The notes: generated from the sequence alone by a model not told the origin. A stretch of 25,354 bases of DNA from JAAYAY01 sp964429355 (GCA_964429355.1 CAYSCH010000099.1:1-25354), one strand, 5' to 3'; shown: positions 6,331-14,960, counted from the stretch's first letter. A program made the numbers and translations.

Positions 6331-8847
6331 ATGGAATTCAAGATGGCGGCACAAATGGCCTTGGAGGCCGCTCCGATCGGCGTGGTCATGGTCGACGAGT
6401 GGGGAAAGATCGTGCTGGTCAATGCGGAAGCCGAACGATTGTTCGGATACCCGCGCCAAGAGATTCTGGGAAAGTCTGTCGAGATGCTGGTTCCCCGGCG
6501 CTCCCGGACGGCCCATCTTGAGTTCCGCGCCGATTTCTCTGCGGCCCCTCGTGCTCGTGCGATGGGCGAGGGGCGGGATCTGTTCGCCGTACGCAAAGAC
6601 GGAAGTGAGTTCCCCGTGGAAATCGGCCTCAATCCGGTCCAGACGGGGGACGGCCGGTTCGTTCTTAGCGTTATTGCCGACATCACACCCAGGAAAGCAG
6701 CCGAGCAGGAACTGCGGCAGCTCAATGCAACGTTGGAAGAACGAGTCGCCCAACGGGCTCGCGAGGCGGAGGTTCGCGCCGTTATCGCCCAACGCACGGC
6801 CGAGGCTCTCCAACGCGAAGTCGACCAGCGCCGTCAAACGGAGGCGGAGCTTCGTGCCGCAAAGGAAGCCGCAGAGGCCGCCAGCCATGCAAAAAGTACC
6901 TTCCTCGCCAACATGAGCCACGAGATCCGAACACCCCTCAATGCCGTGATCGGACTGACGGCCCTCGTGCTCGAAACCGAACTCTCCGCCGAACAGGAGG
7001 AGTACCTTAACCTCGTGCGGGATTCCGGGGAAGCCCTGCTGCAGGTCATCAACGATATTCTCGATTTCTCCAAGATCGAAGCCGGCCGGATGGACCTGGC
7101 CCGAAACGTCTTCGATCACTCCGAGGTCGTGGGCGACGCCATGAAGTCTCTCGCTCTGCGATCGCACAGCAAGGGGCTCGAACTGCTCTTCCGTCTGCCG
7201 CCCGACATGCCCGTGGCCCTCACCGGTGATCCGCACCGCTTGCGCCAGGTGATCGTGAACCTGGTGGGCAATGCGATCAAGTTCACCGACTCCGGGCAGG
7301 TGATGTTGGAAGCGAACACCCAAGGCCGGGTCGGCAGGCAAGTCGAACTCCACTATGCGGTTTCCGATACCGGGATCGGCATTCCGCCGGAGAAACGCGA
7401 CGACATCTTTCAGGCGTTTGAACAGGTGGACGGCAGCTCGGTACGCCGCCATGGAGGTACCGGCCTGGGACTCGCCATCTGCCGGCGACTGGTGGAGATG
7501 ATGGAAGGCCGAATCTGGGTCGAGAGCCAGCTCGGTCGCGGTACGACTTTTCATTTCACGGCCCGGTTTGAGGTGAGTGAAGAAGCGATCCCCGAATGTG
7601 CCTCCCTCGAAAGCTTGAAGAATCGCCCTGTGCTCGTGGTCGACGACAACGCCATCAACCGGCACATTCTCACCGAAATGGTACGCACCTGGCACATGGA
7701 ACCGGTGGAGGCCGCCACCGGACAGGAAGCTCTCGATGCTTTGCGGGGTGCCTTCCGCGCCGGCCAGCTCGTTCAGATCGTCATTGTCGATGCCCATATG
7801 CCCGGAATGAGCGGATTCGCTCTGGCCGAACAGATTCAACGCGACAAGGATCTCTCCAAGACCGTCCTCCTGATGCTCAGTTCCGGCGAGGCGCCGGGAG
7901 ACATGGCACGATGCCAGCGATTGAACATCGCTGCCCATCTCATGAAACCGATCAAGCAGTCCGAGTTGCTCCAGGCGATCACGCTTGCCCTGGGAATCGG
8001 CTCCAGATCTTGCCCTCATGCACATTCCGGCCCCCCCGGAGATCTGCCTCCACTACGAGTTCTCCTCGCGGAAGACAGCCTTACCAATCAAAGACTGGCC
8101 GTCGCAATCCTTCAACGGCAAGGCCACACGGTGGAGGTAGTCGAAACTGGAAATGCGGCTCTCGACAAACTGGCGGAGGAGAAGTTCGATGTGGTGTTGA
8201 TGGACGTCCGTATGCCGGATATGGACGGAATCGAGGCCACCCGCATCATCAGGGCACGAGAGCGTTTGACCGGCGGGCACGTGCCGATTGTCGCCCTGAC
8301 GGCCAACGCCATGCAAGGCGACCGCCAACGCTGCCTGGAGGCAGGCATGGATGGCTACATGACCAAACCGATGCAGGCCCCGCAACTGACTGCGGCGATT
8401 GCCCAGGCCTTGACGCCGGGCTCGCCCGAGGCACCGTCGGCCGCCGAGAGTGCCCCGGGCCTCGAGGCCCTGGAGGCCACGCCAAGACCGTCACAGGAGG
8501 GCCACATCAACTGGGAACAGGCCCTCAAACACGCTTACGACGACCAACAGCTTCTCTTCGATCTGGCAAACACATTCCTCGAAGAGTCGCCGAAGGCCCT
8601 GGCCCAACTCCGCCAGGCCATCACGCGAAACGATGCCGAGTCCGCCGGACTGGCGGCACACAAGATCAAGGGGCAATTTGCTGTCTTCGGCGCCCGCGAA
8701 GCGGCAGAAGCTGCCCTGGAGGTCGAACGGCATGCCAAACGTGGCGAACTGGCCATGGAAGCCTTGCTGCACGACCTCGAAGAAAAAACGCAACAGGTGC
8801 GAACGGCCTTGATGGGGCAAATGGAAGTCACTCCATGGCGGCCATGA
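6331..8847 (+). CDS. Soluble hybrid histidine kinase, PAS-HisKA-HATPase-REC-REC-HPt
   Basis: An 838-residue hybrid sensor kinase carrying every step of a phosphorelay in one chain. Order: PAS (about 5-120, MALEAAPIGVVMVDEWGK onward), a coiled-coil linker (about 120-185), HisKA with H197 in ANMSHEIRTPLN, HATPase with VNLVGNAIKFT, DTGIGIP and GGTGLGLAI, receiver 1 with D487 (VIVDAHMPGMSG), receiver 2 with D625 (VLMDVRMPDMDG) and a C-terminal HPt with H777 (AAHKIKGQ). No membrane segment is visible, so it probably senses a cytoplasmic signal through PAS. Start: ATG at 6331, or a GTG at 6316 overlapping the upstream stop codon, which would add five residues. The last 20 bases overlap the end of trpA on the other strand. 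Confidence 0.93.
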   Translation: MEFKMAAQMALEAAPIGVVMVDEWGKIVLVNAEAERLFGYPRQEILGKSVEMLVPRRSRTAHLEFRADFSAAPRARAMGEGRDLFAVRKDGSEFPVEIGLNPVQTGDGRFVLSVIADITPRKAAEQELRQLNATLEERVAQRAREAEVRAVIAQRTAEALQREVDQRRQTEAELRAAKEAAEAASHAKSTFLANMSHEIRTPLNAVIGLTALVLETELSAEQEEYLNLVRDSGEALLQVINDILDFSKIEAGRMDLARNVFDHSEVVGDAMKSLALRSHSKGLELLFRLPPDMPVALTGDPHRLRQVIVNLVGNAIKFTDSGQVMLEANTQGRVGRQVELHYAVSDTGIGIPPEKRDDIFQAFEQVDGSSVRRHGGTGLGLAICRRLVEMMEGRIWVESQLGRGTTFHFTARFEVSEEAIPECASLESLKNRPVLVVDDNAINRHILTEMVRTWHMEPVEAATGQEALDALRGAFRAGQLVQIVIVDAHMPGMSGFALAEQIQRDKDLSKTVLLMLSSGEAPGDMARCQRLNIAAHLMKPIKQSELLQAITLALGIGSRSCPHAHSGPPGDLPPLRVLLAEDSLTNQRLAVAILQRQGHTVEVVETGNAALDKLAEEKFDVVLMDVRMPDMDGIEATRIIRARERLTGGHVPIVALTANAMQGDRQRCLEAGMDGYMTKPMQAPQLTAAIAQALTPGSPEAPSAAESAPGLEALEATPRPSQEGHINWEQALKHAYDDQQLLFDLANTFLEESPKALAQLRQAITRNDAESAGLAAHKIKGQFAVFGAREAAEAALEVERHAKRGELAMEALLHDLEEKTQQVRTALMGQMEVTPWRP

Positions 8848-9628
8848 GTTCTTCCGCGTAATCACCGATCTCCGCCAGCACCGTGTCGCGATCACGGGTG
8901 GCGGCTTCCGAAACTCGGCGGACGATGGCCGACCCCACGATCAGGCCGTCGGCAACTGGCGAGAGCATCCGCACGTGCTCCGGGCGGCTGATGCCGAAGC
9001 CGATACAGATGGGAAGATCGGTTTGCCGGCGAAGCGCGGCAACGTTGTCGACGATCTGAGGAGGCAACTCCGTGCGCTCGCCCGTGATGCCGGTCACGGA
9101 GACGTAGTAAATGAAGCCGGTCGTTTGATCGGCAATGCGTTTGGCCCGCTCCAAGGGTGTCGTCGGGGTGATGAGCTGAATCAGGCTGAAGTCCTGCTTG
9201 CGGCAAGTCTCCGCCAGGCTTTGGGATTCTTCCACCGGCAGGTCGGGAACGATGGCTCCGGCGACTCCGGCAGACTTGGCCCGGCCCACGTATCGGTCCA
9301 GGCCAATCCGGTAGACGATCGAGTAGCTCACCATCGTGACCACCGGTGCCCGCAGGTCGGGGGTGGCCCGGCCAAGCATGGTGAAGATGTCGTCTACGTG
9401 CACCCCGCCACCAAGGGCACGGGTGTACGAGGCCTGAATCACCGGCCCGTCGGCGATCGGGTCGCTGTAGGGAATCCCCAGTTCACACATGCTGCTCCCC
9501 CGGGCAACGAGCTGCCTGAGAAGGGCGGATGTGAACTCGAGGTCCGGGTCGCCAGCCGTCACAAAAGGCATGAACGCCTTGCGACCCTGGCTGCGGAGCG
9601 ACGTGAACATGGTATCGATAGCCGACAT
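8828..9628 (-). CDS. trpA: Tryptophan synthase alpha chain
   Basis: A 266-residue TIM-barrel enzyme that cleaves indole-3-glycerol phosphate to indole and glyceraldehyde 3-phosphate, passing indole to TrpB. The catalytic residues are in place: E49 in CELGIPYSDP and D60 in IADGP. FMPFVTAGDPD near the N-terminus and GFGISRPEHV are also typical. Length is normal. The ATG at 9628 has GAGGG six bases upstream. It lies downstream of trpB on the same strand, but with a 149-base gap holding an inverted repeat rather than the usual overlap. Its 3' end overlaps the 3' end of the hybrid kinase gene by 20 bases, tail to tail. Confidence 0.96.
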   Translation of the reverse strand: MSAIDTMFTSLRSQGRKAFMPFVTAGDPDLEFTSALLRQLVARGSSMCELGIPYSDPIADGPVIQASYTRALGGGVHVDDIFTMLGRATPDLRAPVVTMVSYSIVYRIGLDRYVGRAKSAGVAGAIVPDLPVEESQSLAETCRKQDFSLIQLITPTTPLERAKRIADQTTGFIYYVSVTGITGERTELPPQIVDNVAALRRQTDLPICIGFGISRPEHVRMLSPVADGLIVGSAIVRRVSEAATRDRDTVLAEIGDYAEELMAAME

Positions 9629-9675
9629 GGTTGTCCCTCAGATTCGAAGCACGATGCACGAAAGCCGAAGCAAAT

Positions 9676-9781
9676 CTAAATGGCCTTGCGTGATTCCAAG
9701 AATAGTAGCCATCACGCTCCGTCGTGATGAGCGCCCAAAGCAGCGACTGAATTCCTTCGGGAATCACGCAAGGCCATTTAG
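9676..9781. repeat. REP-like inverted repeat between trpB and trpA
   Basis: Two perfect 22-base inverted arms, 9676-9697 and 9760-9781, enclose 62 bases. The arm core on the plus strand at the right is AATCACGCAAGGCCATT. Inside lies a smaller perfect hairpin, CATCACG (9710-9716) and CGTGATG (9723-9729), with a six-base loop. The stop codon TAA of trpB falls within the outer end of the right arm. A third copy of the core is at 12042-12058. All three copies also share a short TTC..GG.AA hairpin just before the core, so the repeat unit is about 28 bases. In the trp mRNA the element could fold into one long stem. No open reading frame for a transposase is present. Confidence 0.8.
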
Positions 9782-10998
9782 TACTGTTCTCCCCGCAGTC
9801 GTGCAATCTCTGCCGCGTCTTTGTCGCCGCGCCCGGAGAGACACACCACGACGACTTCATCGCGGCCCATTTCAGTTGCCATCTGCATCGCCTTGGCAAC
9901 CGCGTGGGAGCTCTCCAGGGCGGGCAGAATTCCTTCGGTCTTGGCGAGGGCGTCGAAAGCCTCGAGGGCCTCGCGATCGTTGGCAAAGATGTATTGGGCG
10001 CGGCCGGTGTCTTTCCAGTAGCTGTGCTCTGGGCCGACCCCCGGATAATCGAGACCCGCTGAGACCGAGTGGACGTCGGCGGTCTGGCCGTCGTCGTCCT
10101 GCATGACATAGCTGAAGGCGCCATGGAGCACGCCCGGGCGTCCGAAATTCAGGGTTGCTGCGTGGTCACCGAGTCTCTGGGAACGACCCCCGGCCTCGAC
10201 GCCCACGAGCTTCACTTCCGTATCGTCGACGAATGGATAGAACATCCCCGCCGCGTTGCTCCCGCCCCCGCAGCAGGCGACGACCGTGTGGGGCAGCCGG
10301 CCGATCTGGGCCAGACACTGCTGGCGTGTTTCCCGGCCGATCACCGACTGGAAGTCGCGAACGATTCTTGGGAACGGATCCGGCCCCACGACGGAACCGA
10401 GGATGTAGTGGGTGGTTTCGACCGACGCCATCCAGTCACGCATGGCTTCGTTGATGGCGTCGCGGAGCGTCCGGGAACCGGTCGTCACCGCCCGGACCTC
10501 CGCCCCGAGTAGTCTCATGCTGAAAACATTGGGCTTCTGCCGCCGAATGTCTTCTTCGCCCATGTAGACCACGCATTCGAAGCCAAAACGCGCGCAGGCC
10601 GTCGCGGTGGCCACGCCGTGCTGGCCCGCCCCCGTTTCCGCGATCACACGCGGCTTCCCCATGCGACGGGCGAGCAGGGCCTGGCCGAGCGTATTGTTGA
10701 TCTTGTGGGAACCGGTGTGGTTCAGGTCCTCCCTTTTCAGGTAGATCTGAGCCCCGCCACACTTATCGGTCAACCGTTCCGCGTGGTAGAGCGGCGATGG
10801 ACGGCCTACGTAATGCTGATACAGATCTTCGAGTTCCGCCTGGAACGACACGTCGCGACGGGCCGACTCGTACTCCTCATTCAACTCGTCGAGCGCCCGA
10901 ATCAACGTCTCCGGCACGAAACGGCCCCCGAAGGGCCCATAACGGCCGGCCCGGTCCGGCACTTGGCTTGTGGCTCCCATCAACTCGTCTCTCGTCAT
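9778..10998 (-). CDS. trpB: Tryptophan synthase beta chain
   Basis: PLP enzyme joining indole and serine to make tryptophan, acting as an alpha2-beta2 complex with TrpA. Typical segments: GRYGPFGGRFVPETL at the N-terminus, KREDLNHTGSHKIN with the PLP lysine at about residue 99, ETGAGQHGVATA, and the phosphate-binding loop CGGGSNAAG. With the ATG at 10998 the product is 406 residues, as expected; the upstream extension to a TTG at 11058 looks unrelated to the family. The ribosome binding site is weak, and an ATG at 10980 is an alternative. The TAA stop lies inside a repeat element that separates it from trpA. This is a stand-alone trpBA pair: no trpC, trpF or trpD is seen nearby. Confidence 0.96.
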   Translation of the reverse strand: MTRDELMGATSQVPDRAGRYGPFGGRFVPETLIRALDELNEEYESARRDVSFQAELEDLYQHYVGRPSPLYHAERLTDKCGGAQIYLKREDLNHTGSHKINNTLGQALLARRMGKPRVIAETGAGQHGVATATACARFGFECVVYMGEEDIRRQKPNVFSMRLLGAEVRAVTTGSRTLRDAINEAMRDWMASVETTHYILGSVVGPDPFPRIVRDFQSVIGRETRQQCLAQIGRLPHTVVACCGGGSNAAGMFYPFVDDTEVKLVGVEAGGRSQRLGDHAATLNFGRPGVLHGAFSYVMQDDDGQTADVHSVSAGLDYPGVGPEHSYWKDTGRAQYIFANDREALEAFDALAKTEGILPALESSHAVAKAMQMATEMGRDEVVVVCLSGRGDKDAAEIARLRGEQY

Positions 10999-11406
10999 CT
11001 CTGGTGATTTGTACGCGAACTGCCGGCGGACCCGTCCGACTCCAAAGGAGGTACCCAACCTCGAAGACCGGCCCGTTTACCGAAGGCCGAACATGAGAAC
11101 TACCGCTGCGGTGGGGAAACCACCCATTTTCCGCCCTGAGTTATCTACGGTCAAGTGGAAAGAGCCGATTGGCGGGCTGCTGGTTCGCGCAGTCAGGTGC
11201 CTTCGAGTCGTTCGCTTCGACAAAGACCACGCCCGGAACCACCCGAAAGAACTGGTTTATTGACATCTCTGCCCCTGGAAACCCGCACAGCTCCAAATCG
11301 TATTCTATTCTTGTGGTATTGCGGATCATGCCGATATTAGCGTGGGACGGTCTATTCGCGCACGCCGCCCCGATTCCCCAAGATCATGCACCTTCGAGTT
11401 TGAAAC
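10999..11406. other. Divergent intergenic region, trpB / PilZ-like gene
   Basis: About 400 bases with no convincing gene. A short perfect hairpin GGTGG-GGAAA-CCACC sits at 11110-11124. Toward the plus-strand gene there is a possible promoter TTGTGG, 17 bases, ATATTA (about 11311-11339), which is only a weak match. I see no trp leader peptide with repeated Trp codons upstream of trpB. Confidence 0.4.
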
Positions 11407-11856
11407 ATGGCAAGTCTTGAAAGCGAAATCGACGCCCAGTTCTACCAGATGATTTTCCGCCTCAGCGAGGGAGCCACAACGGCATTGGATGATCGCCGGC
11501 AAGAGCCGCGCCATCCGTACCATGTTCTTCAGAAAGTCGCACCCTACGACGGGCGATGGTTCCCCGCACCCGATGAGTTTGTCGACGTGCAATGCCACGA
11601 CCTGACTCGGTCCGGTTTCTCCTTTCTTCTTCCTCGTCGCCCCGCCTTCAAGTCCATCGTGGCCAGCTTCCAAGGGCCCGACGAAACGATGTACTTTGAA
11701 GCGGAAGTCGTTCAGGTAAGTCGGGCACTGATCCAGCCGGGGGGAGAGGTGGAGGTCTTCAACAGCGGCGCACCGTCCCTGCCGGCCCTTCATTCGGGAG
11801 CCCGGCCGGCACTTCTCATCGGTTGCCGGCTCATACGCCGTTTGCAGCCGGAGTAG
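11407..11856 (+). CDS. PilZ-domain-like protein
   Basis: A 149-residue soluble protein. A short helical N-terminus is followed by RRQEPRHPYHVLQKVAPYDG (about 30-49), which holds the RxxxR motif (R31, R35) of the c-di-GMP binding PilZ domain, then CHDLTRSGFSFLLP with D65-x-T67-x-x-G70, fitting the second PilZ motif [DN]xSxxG. A beta-rich remainder ends LLIGCRLIRRL. Proteins of this shape with the phrase APYDG are common in planctomycetes. The role would be a c-di-GMP-responsive adaptor, but the partner is unknown. No good ribosome binding site is seen. It stands alone, with a minus-strand gene downstream and trpB divergent upstream. Confidence 0.65.
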   Translation: MASLESEIDAQFYQMIFRLSEGATTALDDRRQEPRHPYHVLQKVAPYDGRWFPAPDEFVDVQCHDLTRSGFSFLLPRRPAFKSIVASFQGPDETMYFEAEVVQVSRALIQPGGEVEVFNSGAPSLPALHSGARPALLIGCRLIRRLQPE

Positions 11857-12029
11857 AACGATCCTGCAGAGTGGGGCGCCCATGAAGCTTGTCGCCTCTC
11901 CGCCCTGACCATCCGTGCCCCGCTACTCAACCGGCCGGTTGCCCCACCCCGCACGGCCACTTGTGGCGGTCCGCCCACCAGGAGACTCTCTCAGCCCCAT
12001 CCCGTTCACTTCCCAATCGCCTTGCCGCA

Positions 12030-12058
12030 GTTTCCTCTGGCAATCACGCAAGGCCATT
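12030..12058 (+). repeat. Third copy of the REP-like repeat, at the end of the ribokinase gene
   Basis: The 17 bases AATCACGCAAGGCCATT (12042-12058) are identical to the arm core of the trpB-trpA element, and the 12 bases before it (TTTCCTCTGGC pattern) match it with few changes, keeping the small TTCC..GG.AA hairpin. The copy supplies the last codons (N-G-L-A) and the TGA stop of the ribokinase gene. No inverted partner arm is found within 150 bases. Confidence 0.7.
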
Positions 12059-13003
12059 CGGGCTCGCTCCCTCCACGCCCAGCAGGTCGTCGAGTTCACC
12101 CCTCAAAGGGAAGGATGTCTGTGTCCCCGGCCGCAGCACCGATCGGGTCGCGATCCGCACTGCCAGCTCAACCGCCTTCTCCAACTCCTGCTGGCCGAGA
12201 AAATAGGCCAGGCTTCCCACGAAGGCATCCCCCGCTCCTGTCGAATCGACCGCCTTGACTCTCTCCGCCGGCACGTGCCGCGTCCCCTCCGCAGTCACCA
12301 GCAGGCACCCTCGCTCCCCCAGTGTCAACACGACCGTTCTCGCCCCTCGCCGCCGCAACTCGCGGCCCGCCGCCTCGGCCTCGGCCAGGTCGGTGACCGG
12401 CATGCCTGTCAACAATTCCGTCTCCGACTCGTTGGGGCACAGAATGTCGCAAAGACCGTACACCTCGTCCGGCAGCGAAGACCGGGCCGGCGCAGGATTG
12501 AAGATCGTCGGCACGTTCGACTCGCGAGCCAGTCGCAGGGCCGCAACGCTGATCTCCAGGGGGATCTCGAGCTGGCAGACGAGTACATGGCTGGCCGCGA
12601 TCTCGGGCCGTGCGGCCTCAATCTCTTCAACCGAAAGGAGATCGTTGGCCCCCGTCACGATGATGATCGAGTTGCGGCCTTCCGCATCGACGGCGATCGG
12701 GGCAACGCCCGACATCGCATTCTCGGCAAAATGCACATGCCTGGTCGAAACCCCGAACGACTCGAAGTTCTTCAGCGTGCCTTCGCCAAAAACATCTCGA
12801 CCGACCTTGCTGATCATCGTAACCTCGCCACCCAGTTTGGCCGCCATCACCGCCTGGTTGGCACCCTTGCCGCCATAACCGATATGGAATCGGGTTCCGT
12901 GCAGCGTCTCACCCACCGCCGGTAGCCGCGGCACATAGCTGATCAGGTCGATGTTGCATGCGCCGACAACACAGATTCGCGGCTTTCCGTTCCCTGAGTC
13001 CAT
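12044..13003 (-). CDS. rbsK: Ribokinase (PfkB-family sugar kinase)
   Basis: A 319-residue PfkB-family kinase that phosphorylates D-ribose at O5 using ATP. Motifs: PAVGETLHGTRFHIGYGGKGANQAV (substrate-binding, PfkB signature 1), IFNPAPA, LCPNESETELLTG, and DSTGAGDAFVGSLAYFL with catalytic base D259. The NPAPA and GGKGANQA sequences favour ribokinase over fructokinase or adenosine kinase. The ATG at 13003 is preceded by AAAGGGGGG. No ribose transporter gene is adjacent. It lies 127 bases downstream of the sigma factor gene on the same strand, with a hairpin between them. The last four codons and the stop are made of a repeat also found in the trp region. Confidence 0.88.
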   Translation of the reverse strand: MDSGNGKPRICVVGACNIDLISYVPRLPAVGETLHGTRFHIGYGGKGANQAVMAAKLGGEVTMISKVGRDVFGEGTLKNFESFGVSTRHVHFAENAMSGVAPIAVDAEGRNSIIIVTGANDLLSVEEIEAARPEIAASHVLVCQLEIPLEISVAALRLARESNVPTIFNPAPARSSLPDEVYGLCDILCPNESETELLTGMPVTDLAEAEAAGRELRRRGARTVVLTLGERGCLLVTAEGTRHVPAERVKAVDSTGAGDAFVGSLAYFLGQQELEKAVELAVRIATRSVLRPGTQTSFPLRGELDDLLGVEGASPNGLA

Positions 13004-13039
13004 CCGACCCCCCCCTTTGCATTGAACCAAAGAAATTCG

Positions 13040-13071
13040 GCGGCAGGGCGCAAACCCTCCGGTTCTGCCGC
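13040..13071 (-). terminator. Possible terminator hairpin after the sigma factor gene
   Basis: Perfect 7-base stem GCGGCAG (13040-13046) and CTGCCGC (13065-13071) with an 18-base loop. On the minus strand it follows the sigma gene stop at 13131 and is followed by CGAATTTCTTT, a modest T-rich run. It may end sigma transcription before ribokinase. The loop is long and the T-tract poor, so this is a weak call. Confidence 0.35.
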
Positions 13072-13130
13072 ACTGCGACCCGCAATAATACTCTCCCTCC
13101 GCGACCGACGGAAGATGCAGGCGCGGGGGG

Positions 13131-14564
13131 TTAGCTGGTCGTGCTTGGGATCATCGTGGTATCGATCCCAACCCTGAGGGGATAGTCGAGAAAGCTCGAG
13201 AGCTTTCGGCTGTACGCCGGATGCTGCAGCTTCCGGACCGCCGTGGCCTCGATCTGCCGCACTCGCTCGCGCGTGACCGAGAAGACCTTGCCAATCTCCT
13301 CCAGCGTGTACGTGCAGCCGTCGGCCAAACCGTAACGCAACCGGAGGATCTCTCGCTCGCGATCGTCGAGCGAGCCCAGGGCCTCGGCGATGCAGTCCTG
13401 AAGCGATTCGCGATAAATGTCCTGGAGTGGATCCTCGTCACGATGGTCTCGCAGGTGTTCCCCAAAGTAGCTGTCGTCGTCCCCCACGCGTTGGTCCAAC
13501 GAAAGCGGAGGGCGGCTCATCCGCAAAACGCAACGCATTTCGTTGATCGTCAGCCCCGCCTTCGCCGCCGTCTCCTCCATGCCCGGCTCGTGCCCGTTCT
13601 CCTGAATCAGGCTGCGGGTGACCGTGCGGACTCGGCTGATCGTCTCGATCATGTGCACCGGCATTCGGATCGTCCGGCCATGATCCGCGATCGCCCGCAG
13701 GATCAACTGGCGGATCCACCAGGTAGCGTACGTCGAGAACCTGCACTCCCGAGCGTGCTCGAACTTCTCCACCGCGTGCATCAGCCCGGTGTTGCCCTCC
13801 TGGATCAGGTCGAGAAAACTCAGCCCGCGATTTCGATAACGCTTGGCAATCGAAACGACCAGCCGCAAATTGGCCGCCGAAAGCCTTCCCTTGGCGATTC
13901 TGTATTCTTCCTGGCAAGCGTCTGTCCTGACCACCCGCCGCCTCAGCGTGGACGGACTCTCCGACAAGTTCTTCATCAGACTGCGCAGCTCGCTGCGGAC
14001 CTCCTCCACCCGGCCCGAAGTGTCGCCCTTCCTGCAGAGGCCTTTGAGTTCTTCCGAGAGCACATCCATTCGCCGGGAAATCTCCCGAAGCTCGTCCAGC
14101 ACCGTCCGAAATCCCCCCGTCCGCAACCCAAGCCCTTCCACTAGCTCGCCGGCTCTGCGGCGGCGGTCGGCCAGCCGCCTCCATGCGTCGCGACGCTGAC
14201 TGGGCCTGCGCGATTTGCTCATCGCCGTGGCGAAATCTCGACGATTCGCCTTGAGCAGACAACGAAGAATGCCAAGGCTGTGCGGCAGAGCGCCCATGAT
14301 CCGGCGCTTCTTCTCCGTGTCGGTCGCCGACACCTCGAGCGTGCGATCCACTCGCAAACGACCGTCTTGCACCTTGCCGAGCAGCTCCACCGCCGCGCGC
14401 AGCGCGTAGTCCGTCGACCATAGGGCCTCGCGAAATCGCTTCCGCGACCTCTCGACCTGGATCGCTACGGCAATCTCTTCCTTGCGCGTCAGGAGCGGAA
14501 TCTCTCCCATCTGCGCCAGATAGGTGCGGATCGAATCGTCAAGGTGGCTGTCGCTCGAATCCAT
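13131..14564 (-). CDS. RpoD-like sigma-70 family RNA polymerase sigma factor
   Basis: A 477-residue primary-type or group 2 sigma factor. Region 1.2 (SIRTYLAQMGEIPLLTRKEE, about 10-30) is followed by a long, basic, non-conserved insert of about 190 residues rich in Arg and Glu. Region 2 follows (about 230-305, NLRLVVSIAKRYRNRGLSFL, DLIQEGNTGLM, RFSTYATWWIRQ), then region 3 and region 4 (about 400-460, REREILRLRYGL and the helix-turn-helix VTRERVRQIEATAVRKLQHP). Region 1.1 is absent. The ATG at 14564 is the last start before region 1.2; upstream in-frame sequence is not sigma-like. Planctomycetes carry several such RpoD-like factors, so I do not assign it as the housekeeping sigma. Confidence 0.92.
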   Translation of the reverse strand: MDSSDSHLDDSIRTYLAQMGEIPLLTRKEEIAVAIQVERSRKRFREALWSTDYALRAAVELLGKVQDGRLRVDRTLEVSATDTEKKRRIMGALPHSLGILRCLLKANRRDFATAMSKSRRPSQRRDAWRRLADRRRRAGELVEGLGLRTGGFRTVLDELREISRRMDVLSEELKGLCRKGDTSGRVEEVRSELRSLMKNLSESPSTLRRRVVRTDACQEEYRIAKGRLSAANLRLVVSIAKRYRNRGLSFLDLIQEGNTGLMHAVEKFEHARECRFSTYATWWIRQLILRAIADHGRTIRMPVHMIETISRVRTVTRSLIQENGHEPGMEETAAKAGLTINEMRCVLRMSRPPLSLDQRVGDDDSYFGEHLRDHRDEDPLQDIYRESLQDCIAEALGSLDDREREILRLRYGLADGCTYTLEEIGKVFSVTRERVRQIEATAVRKLQHPAYSRKLSSFLDYPLRVGIDTTMIPSTTS

Positions 14565-14830
14565 ATCGAACCTGTCCGCTTCCTCCGAATAGGGGCACTT
14601 CACTCGGGCCGACAAGACAGACTTCGATCGTCCCGTTCGTCCCAACGCCCATACCCCTCCGCAAACGTTGTGCCAAACGTACTCCTCTTGCGATCTCAGC
14701 GCTCCCACCCCGGAATAACGGCCGTTTTCTGCGACCCCGCCCTCGGCCTTTCGAGGACCATTCCATCCACTGGTCAATTCTGCAGCTACCAGCCGGCCAC
14801 GGTGTGGCAGAATGCAACCGTTCCTTCCCC

Positions 14831-14940
14831 ACCGACACCCCATCACAATGATACCCGCGTGCGCTCGCCCCGCGCTCGCTTCCCTTCACAACCGACACCC
14901 GCCACAATGATAGCCGCGTGGGCTTGCCCCGCGGTCGCGT
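14831..14940. repeat. Imperfect tandem repeat, two copies of about 60 bases
   Basis: ACCGACACCC at 14831 and again at 14891, each followed by CACAATGATA, CCGCGTG and CCCCGCG at matching distances. Period is about 60 bases. Non-coding. Confidence 0.6.
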
Positions 14941-14960
14941 TCCGTCCGTGTTCTGCCCGC

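Noticed and set aside
6223..8025. 600-codon open frame on the minus strand
   Set aside because: It lies opposite the hybrid kinase, whose domains and catalytic residues are unmistakable; the frame is a by-product of high GC codon bias.
11141..11329. 62-codon minus-strand frame upstream of trpB considered as a trp leader
   Set aside because: It contains no Trp codons and no attenuator-like structure is visible.
13221..14144. 307-codon plus-strand frame
   Set aside because: Antisense to the sigma factor gene, whose regions 2 and 4 are intact.
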